From: a virus
IMG/VR virus record: IMGVR_UViG_3300003203_000001
Coordinates: 1-53,571 of that record
DNA length: 53,571 bases
Direction: 5' to 3' (one strand)
The position numbers and the translations under genes are program-made. Under the pieces are notes generated by a model. It did no database searches and was not told the origin of the DNA. It saw only the letters and a list, made by a program, of their open reading frames with translations. Below, piece after piece: positions 14,993 through 22,773 of this stretch; position 1 is the first letter of the stretch; every line of letters begins with the position of its first letter.

Positions 14993-15898
14993 GTGCCAGC
15001 CATCGTCCAAGAGGTTGTAAGCCTTGTCGGGGAGCTGACCGCGTTTCGCGCGGTCGGCTCTGATGGCTGGGGCGTCGGCACGATCGTCGTCGACGGCAAA
15101 CGGCACGACTTCACCGGCAAGACGCTCGGCGCACGTCCGGGTAACACGGTCGAGCTGCAGGGCGTGTGGTCGGATCACCCGAAGTACGGCCGGCGCCTGA
15201 AGGTACGGCAGTGCGCGACCACCACGCCGCAGAGCGCCGAAGGCGTCGTCGCCTGGTTGATCACCACGCTGCCGGGAGTGGGCGAGAAGCGCGCGCGCGA
15301 GCTCGTCGTCCGCTTCGGCGCCGAACTCTGGCGGGTGATCGAGACGACGCCGGACCGACTGTGCGAGGTCGCCGGCATCTCTCCGAAAATAAGCGCGCGC
15401 ATTGCCGACGCATACCGCGAGCACCGCGCCGACCGAGATCACATGGTGACGCTGCGCGGCTGGGGCATGACCGACTCGCAGATCGCGCGCTGCATCGAGG
15501 AGTGGAAGACGCTGGAGAAGGTCATCGCCGCCGTGCGCGAGGATCCCTACCAGCTCTCGCGCGTCGTGTACGGCTTCGGCTTCAAGCGCACCGACGAGCT
15601 CGCGATGCGCGCCGGCGTTTCCTACGACTCACCGCAACGGATCGCCGCCGCCATCGAGTACCTGATCGAAGAAAGCGTCTCGGGCCAGGGCCATACTTGG
15701 TTGCCATTCGGCGAAGTCCGAGCGCGCACCGCGCGCCTGATCGGAGTGCCGGCCGAGACAGTGAACCCGGTCCTGCGGCGGCTCCTGACCGACGGCGCCC
15801 TCGTACGACACGGTCGGAGGATCTACAGCCGCCGTCTCGACGAGACCGAGCAGGACTGCGCCGCCGGCATCGAGGCGCTCCTCGAGGAGGCCTCATGA
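14993..15898 (+). CDS. recD2 (N-terminal part): RecD2 helicase, N-terminal half (split gene)
   Basis: This is a 301-aa protein starting at GTG 14993 behind GGAGGAG. It matches the N-terminal half of RecD2: an OB-like barrel (DGWGVGTIVVDGKRHDFTG, VELQGVWSDHPKYGRRLKV), then helix-hairpin-helix units (TLPGVGEKRARELVVRFG, EVAGISPKISARIADAY), then DPYQLSRVVYGFGFKRTDE and a winged-helix segment. In ordinary RecD2 this runs on into the ATPase. Here the frame stops with TGA at 15896-15898, inside an ATGA overlap with the helicase half. Confidence 0.9.
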   Translation: MPAIVQEVVSLVGELTAFRAVGSDGWGVGTIVVDGKRHDFTGKTLGARPGNTVELQGVWSDHPKYGRRLKVRQCATTTPQSAEGVVAWLITTLPGVGEKRARELVVRFGAELWRVIETTPDRLCEVAGISPKISARIADAYREHRADRDHMVTLRGWGMTDSQIARCIEEWKTLEKVIAAVREDPYQLSRVVYGFGFKRTDELAMRAGVSYDSPQRIAAAIEYLIEESVSGQGHTWLPFGEVRARTARLIGVPAETVNPVLRRLLTDGALVRHGRRIYSRRLDETEQDCAAGIEALLEEAS

Positions 15899-17118
15899 CG
15901 CCGACCCTGGTCCTGGATCCGTCGCAGCGACGCGCCGTAGACCTGACGTGCAGCGCGCGCTTCGGCATCGTCACGGGCGGACCCGGAACCGGCAAGAGCA
16001 CCTGCCTGCGCGTCGCGCTCGATCGCATGGACCAGCGGGGCACGAGCTACGCGCTCGCGTCGCCGACGGGCAAGGCGGCCAAGCGACTGACCGAGACGAC
16101 CGGGCGCGCCGCTTGCACGCTGCACCGCCTGCTCGAATTCCATCCACGCGACGGCTGGCGGCGGAACCGCGACAACCCGCTGGACGTCGAGGTGGTCATC
16201 GTCGACGAGTCGTCGATGGTCGATATCGACCTGGGCGCGGCGCTGTTTCGCGCGCTCAATCCGCGCCGCACCCGCCTCATCCTGATAGGCGACGCGGATC
16301 AGCTGCCGCCGGTCGGCCCGGGACGGCTGTTCGGTGATCTAGTCGACTGGGGTCAGGTGCCTCTGGTGCGCCTCGACACGCTGCACCGCAGCGCTACCCA
16401 GTCATGGATCCACGTCGCCGCCCAAGCGCTGCTGCGCGGGAAGAAACCCGACCTCACGCCGCGCGACGATTTTCGCTTCGCCGAGTGCCACGACGCCTCG
16501 TTCATCCTGCCGAAGATTCGTCGGCTCGCGACTGAGGTTTTCCCACACAAAATCAACGCGAGTGCACAGGTGCTGATCCCACAGCGCCCGGGCGTCGCCG
16601 GCATCGACAAGGCAAACCAAGCGCTGCAGGAGGCGCTCAATCCACGCGCGCCCAACGCACCCTACATGCCGCGCGCCAAGGGCAAATGGGAGCTGCGCCT
16701 CGGCGACCGCGTGATTCAAACGAAAAACGACTACAAGGCACAGGTCTTCAACGGCGAGGTCGGCCAGGTCATGGAGATCACCGCCGAGCAGGTGGTGGTC
16801 GAATTTCCGGACCACGCCGATCCGGTCGTCTACGACCACTCGCAGGCGACGGCGCTGCAGCTCGCCTACGCGCTGACGATCCACCGCTCGCAGGGCAGCG
16901 AGTTCGAATGGGTGATCGCCGTCGTGCACTCCACGCACTCGTTCATCCTGACGAGGCAGCTCGTTTACACCGCGATCACGCGAGCCAAGAAGGGCGTCGT
17001 GCTGGTCGGTGACCACAAAGGCCTCGAGCGCGCGCTCTCGGCGAAACACCGGACCGAGCGCAACACGACGCTGATCGAGCGGCTCGAGCATCGGCTCGAC
17101 GACCAGGAGGGTCCATGA
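15895..17118 (+). CDS. recD2 (C-terminal part): RecD2 helicase, ATPase half (split gene)
   Basis: This is a 407-aa protein whose ATG 15895 overlaps the stop of the N-terminal half. Superfamily-1B motifs are present in order: Q-motif LDPSQRRAV, motif I FGIVTGGPGTGKSTCLR, motif Ia ALASPTGKAAKRL, motif II VVIVDESSMVD, motif III LILIGDADQLPPVGPG, and motifs V/VI YALTIHRSQGSEFEWV and LVYTAITRAKKGVVLVG. All catalytic residues look intact, so the two halves could assemble into a working 5'-3' helicase. Confidence 0.92.
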   Translation: MTPTLVLDPSQRRAVDLTCSARFGIVTGGPGTGKSTCLRVALDRMDQRGTSYALASPTGKAAKRLTETTGRAACTLHRLLEFHPRDGWRRNRDNPLDVEVVIVDESSMVDIDLGAALFRALNPRRTRLILIGDADQLPPVGPGRLFGDLVDWGQVPLVRLDTLHRSATQSWIHVAAQALLRGKKPDLTPRDDFRFAECHDASFILPKIRRLATEVFPHKINASAQVLIPQRPGVAGIDKANQALQEALNPRAPNAPYMPRAKGKWELRLGDRVIQTKNDYKAQVFNGEVGQVMEITAEQVVVEFPDHADPVVYDHSQATALQLAYALTIHRSQGSEFEWVIAVVHSTHSFILTRQLVYTAITRAKKGVVLVGDHKGLERALSAKHRTERNTTLIERLEHRLDDQEGP

Positions 17119-17366
17119 GCGGCTCATCGACGTGCAAGTACTGCGGGCGCCCGATCGTTTGGGCGAAAACCGCGCGCGACAAGAACTTCTGCGTCGACCC
17201 GAATCCCCGCCCGGCGGGCGAGTTCGTGCTGGAGGCGACCGGAACGAGCAACGGTCGAGTGCAGTTCAGCGTGCGCCGCGCGCGCGCCGACGACCCGGCG
17301 AACAAGCGCTACGTCGCGCACTTCAAGAGTTGTCCGAACAGGCTGAAGGAGGACATTTGGGGATGA
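17115..17366 (+). CDS. Zinc-ribbon protein, CKYCGRPIVW type
   Basis: This is an 83-aa protein overlapping the helicase stop by four bases. It has CKYCGRPIVWAKTARDKNFC at residues 7-26 and a second Cys/His end (HFKSC, near residue 73). The same frame of conserved positions (CxxCG, W, TAR, G, then His-Cys) appears in the protein starting at 25026 on the other strand. Zinc-ribbon DNA or protein binding is likely. The specific role is unknown. Confidence 0.75.
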   Translation: MSGSSTCKYCGRPIVWAKTARDKNFCVDPNPRPAGEFVLEATGTSNGRVQFSVRRARADDPANKRYVAHFKSCPNRLKEDIWG

Positions 17367-18067
17367 ACGATCGAGAGCAACAACAGGTACTCGACTGGAT
17401 CGAGTTGGATGCGTCCGGATGCGCGGTCGCGTTTCGCACGACGCCTGCCGGGCGCGACGGTTTCGTGGTCTTAGGTCCGGAGAAGCCCAATGGGGACCTG
17501 CGGCCAGCCATCGCATCAGGCTTCGTCGATCGGCACGTCGAAGGCGCTGTAAGCTTCGAGTTCGACTTCGGCGTCGTCTACGACGGCCTGCGCCATGAGC
17601 TGATCCTCGCCTATCAAGCGTGGCGCCCGAGAGCGGCGCCCACCGCCAGCGTCGTGCGGGTCTGCATCGAAAGCCCGCTGCGCGGAGACGTCGCGCGCAA
17701 CGTGCGGTACGCGAATGCGTGCATGCTCGACTCGCTGCAGCGCGGCGAGGCGCCGTTCCTGGGGCATCGCCTCTATCCGGCGGTGCTCGACGACACGATC
17801 CCAGCGCACCGCGAGATGGGCATCGCCGCGCATCTCGCATGGTTGCGCACTTCGCACGTGGTCGCGCTCTACGTCGATCACGGCGTCAGCAGCGGCATGT
17901 CGGCGGCGCTCGACCTCGCCAAGTCACTTGGCATCCAGGTTGTCGAGCGTCGCCTTGGTGATGGCTGGGAGCAACGCTTCGCCGAGCAGACACGTCCGAC
18001 CCCGGAGTTCTGCAGTCCCGAAGAGCTCCGGGCGCTCTATCCGCTCCTCGCGGTGGAGCAGCGATGA
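17363..18067 (+). CDS. DUF4406/DUF7768-like protein, nucleoside deoxyribosyltransferase fold
   Basis: This is a 234-aa protein starting at ATG 17363 (four-base overlap). Residues about 90-200 match the DUF4406-like fold: VRVCIESPLRGDVARNVRYA (the SP-GD-xxNxxxA signature), FLGHRLYPAVLDDT, and VVALYVDHGVSSGMSAALDL. This fold is related to nucleoside 2-deoxyribosyltransferases, but a nucleotide reaction has not been shown for most phage members. The N-terminal 90 residues (VLDWIELDASGCAVAF, FRTTPAGRDGFVVLG) form an extra unidentified domain. Confidence 0.72.
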   Translation: MNDREQQQVLDWIELDASGCAVAFRTTPAGRDGFVVLGPEKPNGDLRPAIASGFVDRHVEGAVSFEFDFGVVYDGLRHELILAYQAWRPRAAPTASVVRVCIESPLRGDVARNVRYANACMLDSLQRGEAPFLGHRLYPAVLDDTIPAHREMGIAAHLAWLRTSHVVALYVDHGVSSGMSAALDLAKSLGIQVVERRLGDGWEQRFAEQTRPTPEFCSPEELRALYPLLAVEQR

Positions 18068-18381
18068 GCGAGCCGACCTGTCGCTGGTGCGACAAGCCGC
18101 TCGAAGAGCACGCCAACGAGCGATCGGTCGAGGCAAAGCGCTACGTCTGCCAGGGATTGCGAAATCGCTTCTTGCCTCGTGGTTCAGCACCGCACCTCAC
18201 CGCGCAGCGCGAGTACGAGGTGTGGCCCGTGAAGCTGCTGCTGTGCGAGGCGTGCCTGCTCGGCATGGGCGAAGTCTGCCACACGCCGGCGTGCGCGCTG
18301 TGCCGGCACGACGCCCCCGGTCCGTTCCCGATCATGCCGGAGCTGTACGAGGTCGTCGACGACGAGGACGCGTCCCAATGA
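18064..18381 (+). CDS. Small zinc-knuckle protein, CRWC type B
   Basis: This is a 105-aa protein. SEPTCRWCDKPLEEH and VCQGLRNRF at the N-terminus repeat the pattern of the protein at 469-822. A second Cys cluster follows: LLLCEACLLG, VCHTPACALCRHDAPG. That gives four to five Cys/His pairs, enough for two zinc sites. Overlaps on both sides tie it to the recombination operon. Confidence 0.72.
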   Translation: MSEPTCRWCDKPLEEHANERSVEAKRYVCQGLRNRFLPRGSAPHLTAQREYEVWPVKLLLCEACLLGMGEVCHTPACALCRHDAPGPFPIMPELYEVVDDEDASQ

Positions 18382-18650
18382 AGCCGCCAACACAGCAGCA
18401 GGGCTTCCTCGTCACCGAGGTCACGCGGTTCGCCGTCGGCATCACGCTGACGCTCGCGGCAAGTCTCGTGGTCGCCGGCCTCGACGGCTGCCTGCTCACG
18501 CTGGTGAAGGACGACCGGCTCTTCGGCCGGGCACAGGACGCCATCAATCGGTTCGTGATCAAGTCGTTGCTCTCGTCGAGGCAGGCCACTTCGAACGCCG
18601 AACTCGACAACCTGATCGAGGAGCTGAGGACGATCGCTACGGAGTCGTGA
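18378..18650 (+). CDS. Small single-pass membrane protein
   Basis: This is a 90-aa protein overlapping the preceding stop by four bases. One hydrophobic segment (FAVGITLTLAASLVVAGLDG then CLLTLV, residues 18-43) is followed by a charged helix (NAELDNLIEELRTIATES). No family is recognised. A role in superinfection exclusion or membrane anchoring is possible from its place near the integrase, but this is a guess. Confidence 0.58.
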   Translation: MKPPTQQQGFLVTEVTRFAVGITLTLAASLVVAGLDGCLLTLVKDDRLFGRAQDAINRFVIKSLLSSRQATSNAELDNLIEELRTIATES

Positions 18651-18699
18651 GGTAAACCGCCGCACGTCCTGCGGCGTTGCTGTCGAGGGAGGCGTGAGA

Positions 18700-18870
18700 A
18701 TGCAAGCACAAAAGCCGCGTCGCGACCTACTGCTCGAAGTGCCGGCCAACGACAACAACGGTGCGCAGTCCCGGTCGCAGCTCGACGCTGAAACCCGCCG
18801 CCGATTCGCCAGGGCGCTGGCGGAGCTGCTGGCCGAACGTATTCTCCGGGAGCATGGCCAGACCCAGTAG
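18700..18870 (+). CDS. Small companion protein of the serine recombinase
   Basis: This 56-aa frame has a strong ribosome site (GAGGGAGGCG) and ATG 18700. The sequence is KPRRDLLLEVPANDNNG followed by an amphipathic helix (RRRFARALAELLAERILRE). It overlaps the integrase start by 17 bases in another frame. Short proteins with a LAELLAxRI-type helix next to phage recombinases are common, and a role as an integrase partner is plausible but not shown by sequence. Confidence 0.65.
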   Translation: MQAQKPRRDLLLEVPANDNNGAQSRSQLDAETRRRFARALAELLAERILREHGQTQ

Positions 18871-20530
18871 TCCAGCTGGCACGCGCACGGCGCTGTACCT
18901 CCGACGTTCGACCGAGGACCAAGAAGAGAGCCTCGAGACGCAACGGCGGAGCGCGATGGAGTACTGCGCGGCGCGCGGCTGGCTGATCGTGGATGAGTTC
19001 GTCGACGACGCCAAGAGCCGCGCCGAGTTCAAGAAGCGGCCTGGGCTGATCCGCATGCTCAACCGCGCCCGCGACCGTCAGTTCGAGCTGGTGGTCCTTC
19101 GCGACGAGTCGCGCCTTGGCGGTGACACGTACCGTACGGGCCTGGTGATCCAGGATCTAACGGACGCTGGCGTTGGCATCGTCCACTACATCACCGACGA
19201 GCTGGTGAGCATCGACACGGCTGTCGATAAGTTTCTGGTCGCGGCGCGAAACTTCGCCAGCGAGCTTGAGCGCGAAAAAATCAGCTCGCGCACGTACGAG
19301 CACCTCATGCAGAAAGCCAAAGCAGGCAAACCCGCAGGCGGCATCAGCTACGGCTATGCGATTGTCGACAAGCGCTACGTCGTGAAGGAGCCCGAGGCGG
19401 CGATCGTGCGACGCATCTTCAGCGAATATGCTGCCGGAAGCGGGCAGCGCTCGATCGCTCATCGGCTGAACGAGGAAGGCGTGCCGTCGCCTCGCGCAGG
19501 CAGCCGTGGGACAGGTTCATGGGCGCCGAGCGCGATTCGCGCCATGCTAACGAACCCGCGGTACGTCGGCGAGGGTCGGTATAACCAGACCCGCAAAGCG
19601 TACAAGGGTGGCACGAAGGTGCGTGAGCGACGGGTCCTCGCGGAACACTTCACGTACGAGTGCCCCGCCATTGTCGACCGCGCGACTTGGGACACGGTAT
19701 CCCAACGCTTCGAAGGGAACGCCTCCTTCGGTTCGCGGTCAGACGTCGCCGGCGCGAAGCCGCGCTACCTGCTGACCGGCATCTCGCGCTGCGGGCAGTG
19801 TGGCGGGCCGATCACCGTTGGCAACCGCAAGTATGGGAGGGTCAACACGCGCGTCTACATGTGCAGCTGGCACAAAAGCCGCGGCGCGGCGGTCTGCAAC
19901 AACACGGTCGCCGAGCGCGTCGAGGTCGTCAATGAGAGGGTGATCGGCGCGCTCCGCAGGGAGATCACCCCCGAGGTCGTTGCGACGGTGATGCGGGAGT
20001 TGCGCGTGATCCTCGACGAGAAGCTCGCCGCCGTTCCCGCTGAGACCGATCGGCTCCGCCTCGAGGCAGAGAAGCTCAGGAAGGAGATGTCCCGCCTCAC
20101 GAACGCAATCGCCACGTCCGACGATCCGCCCGAGGCGCTGGTCGAAGCCTTGAATGACCGCGGCAAGCGGCTACGCAAGGCCGAACTCGAACTGGCCGCC
20201 GCCGCGGCACCAGTGGGACACGTCGACCGTGCGTTCAAGGACCTCGAGATACGCGTCCGACGCGGGCTCCGACAGCTTCAGGCGGAGTTCGATGGGAACG
20301 TGGAGGGCGCCCGGGATACCCTTGTGGCGCTCACCCATGGTGAACGCCTGCGGTTCGAAGCGGAAGATGGGCGGTTCAAGGTGTACGGGTCGGTCACCGT
20401 GTCGGGCCTCGTGCGACCCGACCCGGTTTCCGACCGTGTTGCGTCCCCAGCGGGATTTGCCACGGTAGGAAACGCGTTCGCGAGCCTAGCCGCGCCCCGC
20501 CTGCCGTTCGTGGCTGCCGCTGCGGCTTAG
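18854..20530 (+). CDS. int: Large serine integrase (site-specific recombinase)
   Basis: This is a 558-aa large serine recombinase. The nucleophile is in LYLRRSTEDQEESLETQ (Ser near residue 18). Resolvase-core motifs continue (FELVVLRDESRLGGDTYRTG, ASELEREKISSRTYE). The recombinase domain follows (GISYGYAIVDKRYVVKEPEA, VRRIFSEYAAG), then a zinc ribbon (CGQCGGPI with CSWHKSRGAAVCNN) and a coiled-coil (AETDRLRLEAEKLRKEMSRL). All parts needed for integration are present. The attP site is expected close by, but was not identified. It makes the phage temperate. Confidence 0.95.
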   Translation: MARPSSPAGTRTALYLRRSTEDQEESLETQRRSAMEYCAARGWLIVDEFVDDAKSRAEFKKRPGLIRMLNRARDRQFELVVLRDESRLGGDTYRTGLVIQDLTDAGVGIVHYITDELVSIDTAVDKFLVAARNFASELEREKISSRTYEHLMQKAKAGKPAGGISYGYAIVDKRYVVKEPEAAIVRRIFSEYAAGSGQRSIAHRLNEEGVPSPRAGSRGTGSWAPSAIRAMLTNPRYVGEGRYNQTRKAYKGGTKVRERRVLAEHFTYECPAIVDRATWDTVSQRFEGNASFGSRSDVAGAKPRYLLTGISRCGQCGGPITVGNRKYGRVNTRVYMCSWHKSRGAAVCNNTVAERVEVVNERVIGALRREITPEVVATVMRELRVILDEKLAAVPAETDRLRLEAEKLRKEMSRLTNAIATSDDPPEALVEALNDRGKRLRKAELELAAAAAPVGHVDRAFKDLEIRVRRGLRQLQAEFDGNVEGARDTLVALTHGERLRFEAEDGRFKVYGSVTVSGLVRPDPVSDRVASPAGFATVGNAFASLAAPRLPFVAAAAA

Positions 20531-20718
20531 CCCCCAGCCGCCCGAGATACGGCCGCGAGCCCAGCTGGAGCAGCAGCCCGCCTCCGGGGATTGCGGGCGA
20601 CCTGCGGGCGGTGGCAGGCTCCGTCGGGCGAGGCTGTGAGACGCGCCAGCGTCACACCGCCCGTCGCGCTGAGGTTCTCCCCCCGAGCCGGCGCGGCGGG
20701 CGGTGCTACGTTCGCCCC
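20531..20718. other. Non-coding GC-rich gap after the integrase
   Basis: The 188 bp between the integrase stop and the next plausible start have no convincing gene. Several short G/C-rich inverted elements occur, such as GACGCGCCAGCGTC around 20641. Large serine integrases usually have attP beside the gene, so this is one place to look for it. No core sequence could be singled out. Confidence 0.35.
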
Positions 20719-21117
20719 GTGGCGGGCGACGACGAGCTGCATACCGAACTGGGCGCCCGCGGCCATCGGCCGGCCCACAAAGTGCCCACGCCCCTCCGTT
20801 GGGGGGAAATCGACGACGTCCAAGAGGGCGATGTGATCATCCGCCACGACGCCGTGACATGGCACGTGATCGCCGCTGCCGAGGCGAGCGCCGTACTGTG
20901 GCGGGGCGATCTGCCGAAGGCCGACCGCCACGCAGACGCCTCCTCGAGGCCACGCGCTCGCAACTCACGTCCCGCGCGCTCGATGACCCGTTGCATGACG
21001 GTCGAGATCGCAATTGTGTGGGCTGACGGTCGAGGCGTCGTCCTCGTGGACGCGCGCGACGCGTGGCTGGCGTGGGACGGGCGGCTCGTGCGGCGCGTGC
21101 ACGTCGGCATCGCGTGA
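20719..21117 (+). CDS. Hypothetical protein, end of the rightward unit
   Basis: This is a 132-aa frame from GTG 20719. The text is partly protein-like (RWGEIDDVQEGDVIIRHDA, VTWHVIAAAEASAVLWRGD and, at the end, VEIAIVWADGRGVVLVDARD). It stops five bases before the convergent gene's stop. The two stops form a near-palindrome (TGAAGCCTTCA, 21115-21125). No family is recognised and the ribosome site is weak. Confidence 0.5.
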   Translation: MAGDDELHTELGARGHRPAHKVPTPLRWGEIDDVQEGDVIIRHDAVTWHVIAAAEASAVLWRGDLPKADRHADASSRPRARNSRPARSMTRCMTVEIAIVWADGRGVVLVDARDAWLAWDGRLVRRVHVGIA

Positions 21118-21122
21118 AGCCT

Positions 21123-21767
21123 TCAGGCCGCCCGCTTGTTACGTTCCGCAAGGATAGACATCAAGCTGCGACCCGCAGGCGGAGCGTCTTTCATCTTGCG
21201 CGTCGCATCGACTTGCGCTGAAAAGATTTCTACGGGTAACCGATAAGTCGCGAGCCAGCGCGAAGGCAGCGTGACGACCTTCCATGCCAGGTAGATGACA
21301 CCGAGCAGCTGCATTGCCGGATGCCCGAGCACCGCATAGAGGGTCAAGAATCCACGCGATCTCACCAGCGCGTCCACGATCATGTCATGCGCGCGCTGTC
21401 CCTGCTCTCCGACGAAGACATGCTGGCGCTCCGTCGAGTAGATTCGGCGCAACTCAAGAGCCCGCTGACTGGGCGCTCGCGCTGTAAGCGCGCTCGAATG
21501 CACGGCCGCACCCAGGGTCATTTCATACGGGGCGTCGCGAACGACTTTGATGAATATGCAGAAATGCGTCTCGGCATCGCGATACAACCGCGAATTGGAG
21601 GCTTCAGGAAACAAGAGCGCCGCCGAGTAAACGCGGTCGCGCAAACCGTGCATGCCGTACAGGGCGAGTAGCTTTCCCACCCAGGGAATCCATCGCCAAA
21701 GTGCGACGACGGTTACCGCGATGCAAAAAACGCCGAGAAGACCTTGGGCGTAGGCATCCAGCGTCAT
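21123..21767 (-). CDS. Membrane protein, unknown
   Basis: This is a 214-aa protein, ATG 21767 overlapping the upstream stop (ATGA). It has an N-terminal hydrophobic segment (GLLGVFCIAVTVVALWRWIP) and another near residue 155 (LLGVIYLAWKVVTLP), with a soluble middle. It is co-transcribed with the two-helix membrane protein upstream. The pair may act at the envelope in lysogens, but no family is recognised. Confidence 0.62.
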   Translation of the reverse strand: MTLDAYAQGLLGVFCIAVTVVALWRWIPWVGKLLALYGMHGLRDRVYSAALLFPEASNSRLYRDAETHFCIFIKVVRDAPYEMTLGAAVHSSALTARAPSQRALELRRIYSTERQHVFVGEQGQRAHDMIVDALVRSRGFLTLYAVLGHPAMQLLGVIYLAWKVVTLPSRWLATYRLPVEIFSAQVDATRKMKDAPPAGRSLMSILAERNKRAA

Positions 21768-22240
21768 TTCTCTTCGTCCTCCTTGGGCGTTTCCCCGAGC
21801 AGGTCGTCAAACGTCATCTGAGAGGATTGCCTAGACGGATCGTTTCGCTCGCGCAAGGCCCGGAGCTGCTCATCCTGGCTCTTACGGCGCTGGCGCTGAA
21901 CCAAAATGATCGCGGTACCCACGACCATCAGAACCGCCGACAGCACGTAACCGCCGACAGCTACGGCACTATTGCTCGCAACCTTTCCGAGCGCTTCGAC
22001 CATGGTCCGGAAGCTTTGAGCGACCGCTGGAAAGTCGCTCGGGGGGATCCGGAACATCATGGTGACCACAATCAAGGTAACGGCGACGATCCCGGCGATG
22101 AGCACCCACTCGCTGGTGAGCCGGCGCAAAAGGCCCAAGGCGCCATTCGCGATAAGAAGCACGAGCGCCAAGACGGGGTGTTTTTGCGCGATCGCGGCGA
22201 TCGCCGTCGGCAGCTCCTCGTTCGATTTGCCCGGTCGCAT
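21764..22240 (-). CDS. Membrane protein with two or three helices
   Basis: This is a 158-aa protein starting at ATG 22240. Hydrophobic stretches are HPVLALVLLIANGALGLL, WVLIAGIVAVTLIVVTMMF and VAVGGYVLSAVLMVVGTAII. The C-terminal 45 residues are charged (QRQRRKSQDEQLRALRERN, then FDDLLGETPKEDEEK). Family unknown. Its partner lies directly downstream with a four-base overlap. Confidence 0.65.
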   Translation of the reverse strand: MRPGKSNEELPTAIAAIAQKHPVLALVLLIANGALGLLRRLTSEWVLIAGIVAVTLIVVTMMFRIPPSDFPAVAQSFRTMVEALGKVASNSAVAVGGYVLSAVLMVVGTAIILVQRQRRKSQDEQLRALRERNDPSRQSSQMTFDDLLGETPKEDEEK

Positions 22241-22371
22241 TTGCGAGGCGCCCCGTTGTAGTTGACCGGACGCCGCGCGCCAACTTTCCGCGCTCCCTTG
22301 AGCCCGCACACGTCCCACTGGCCTCTCCGTGCCCGGGCGCGGCGCACGCCGCCACCCCAAAAGGAGACTCC

Positions 22372-22632
22372 GTGATCCACGAAGCGGAACACGTCGGACT
22401 CGACGGGAAAAGCCTGCATGTGCGGTGGCCCCGAACGACGCGAGCGCGAACGCGTGCGCGGCGCATGCCCCACGACATGTCCCTGCCACGAGGTCGCGCA
22501 CGCGGAGTGCCCGCTCGCGCATCCCTGCTATGGCCGATGCGGACGCCTCACCGACCGCGCATGAGAAGCCCTGCATGCCGTTACTGCCTGCACTGCAGCT
22601 CCGACCGGCGCTGGCACGTGATCGAGGACTAG
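22372..22632 (+). CDS. Doubtful small frame with a Cys motif
   Basis: This is an 86-codon frame from GTG 22372 with a good AAAAGGAG site. The two ends look protein-like (IHEAEHVGLDGKSLHVRW and ACRYCLHCSSDRRWHVIED), but the middle is an Arg/Pro-rich run typical of a wrong frame. A second frame inside it (22418-22564, 48 codons) is rich in Cys (CPTTCPCHEVAHAECPLAHPC) and its stop overlaps an ATG (22561) of the first frame as ATGA. It points against its flanking genes. The segment may hold one gene damaged by shifts, two tiny coupled genes, or none. Confidence 0.3.
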   Translation: MIHEAEHVGLDGKSLHVRWPRTTRARTRARRMPHDMSLPRGRARGVPARASLLWPMRTPHRPRMRSPACRYCLHCSSDRRWHVIED

Positions 22633-22745
22633 CCCTCGCCGCTCGAACGCGCGCCCGGCGGGCCCTGAATGCGTTGCGTCCACGCGTGCGCCAGGATCAC
22701 CAGCACCAGCGTGAGCAGAATCGTCGGGCCGACTTGGATCGTCAT
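22629..22745 (-). CDS. 38-aa single-pass membrane peptide
   Basis: ATG 22745 begins a short frame consisting of an N-terminal hydrophobic helix (VGPTILLTLVLVILAHAW) and a polar tail (TQRIQGPPGARSSGEG). It lies 28 bp past the metallopeptidase-like lipoprotein gene in the same direction. No strong ribosome site is present. Such small peptides beside secreted phage proteins can be lysis or exclusion factors, but nothing here proves it. Confidence 0.42.
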   Translation of the reverse strand: MTIQVGPTILLTLVLVILAHAWTQRIQGPPGARSSGEG

Positions 22746-22773
22746 GGCCCGTCGTACGCGCCCGAAGTAAAGG

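Noticed and set aside
20527-20931. Minus-strand frame of 134 codons after the integrase
   Set aside because: Composition is that of a shadow frame, with Pro/Ala/Arg runs and no ribosome site.
21115-21125. Palindrome TGAAGCCTTCA at the convergent stops as a bidirectional terminator
   Set aside because: The arms are only 5 bp and no T-runs follow on either side. It is mostly the two stop codons.
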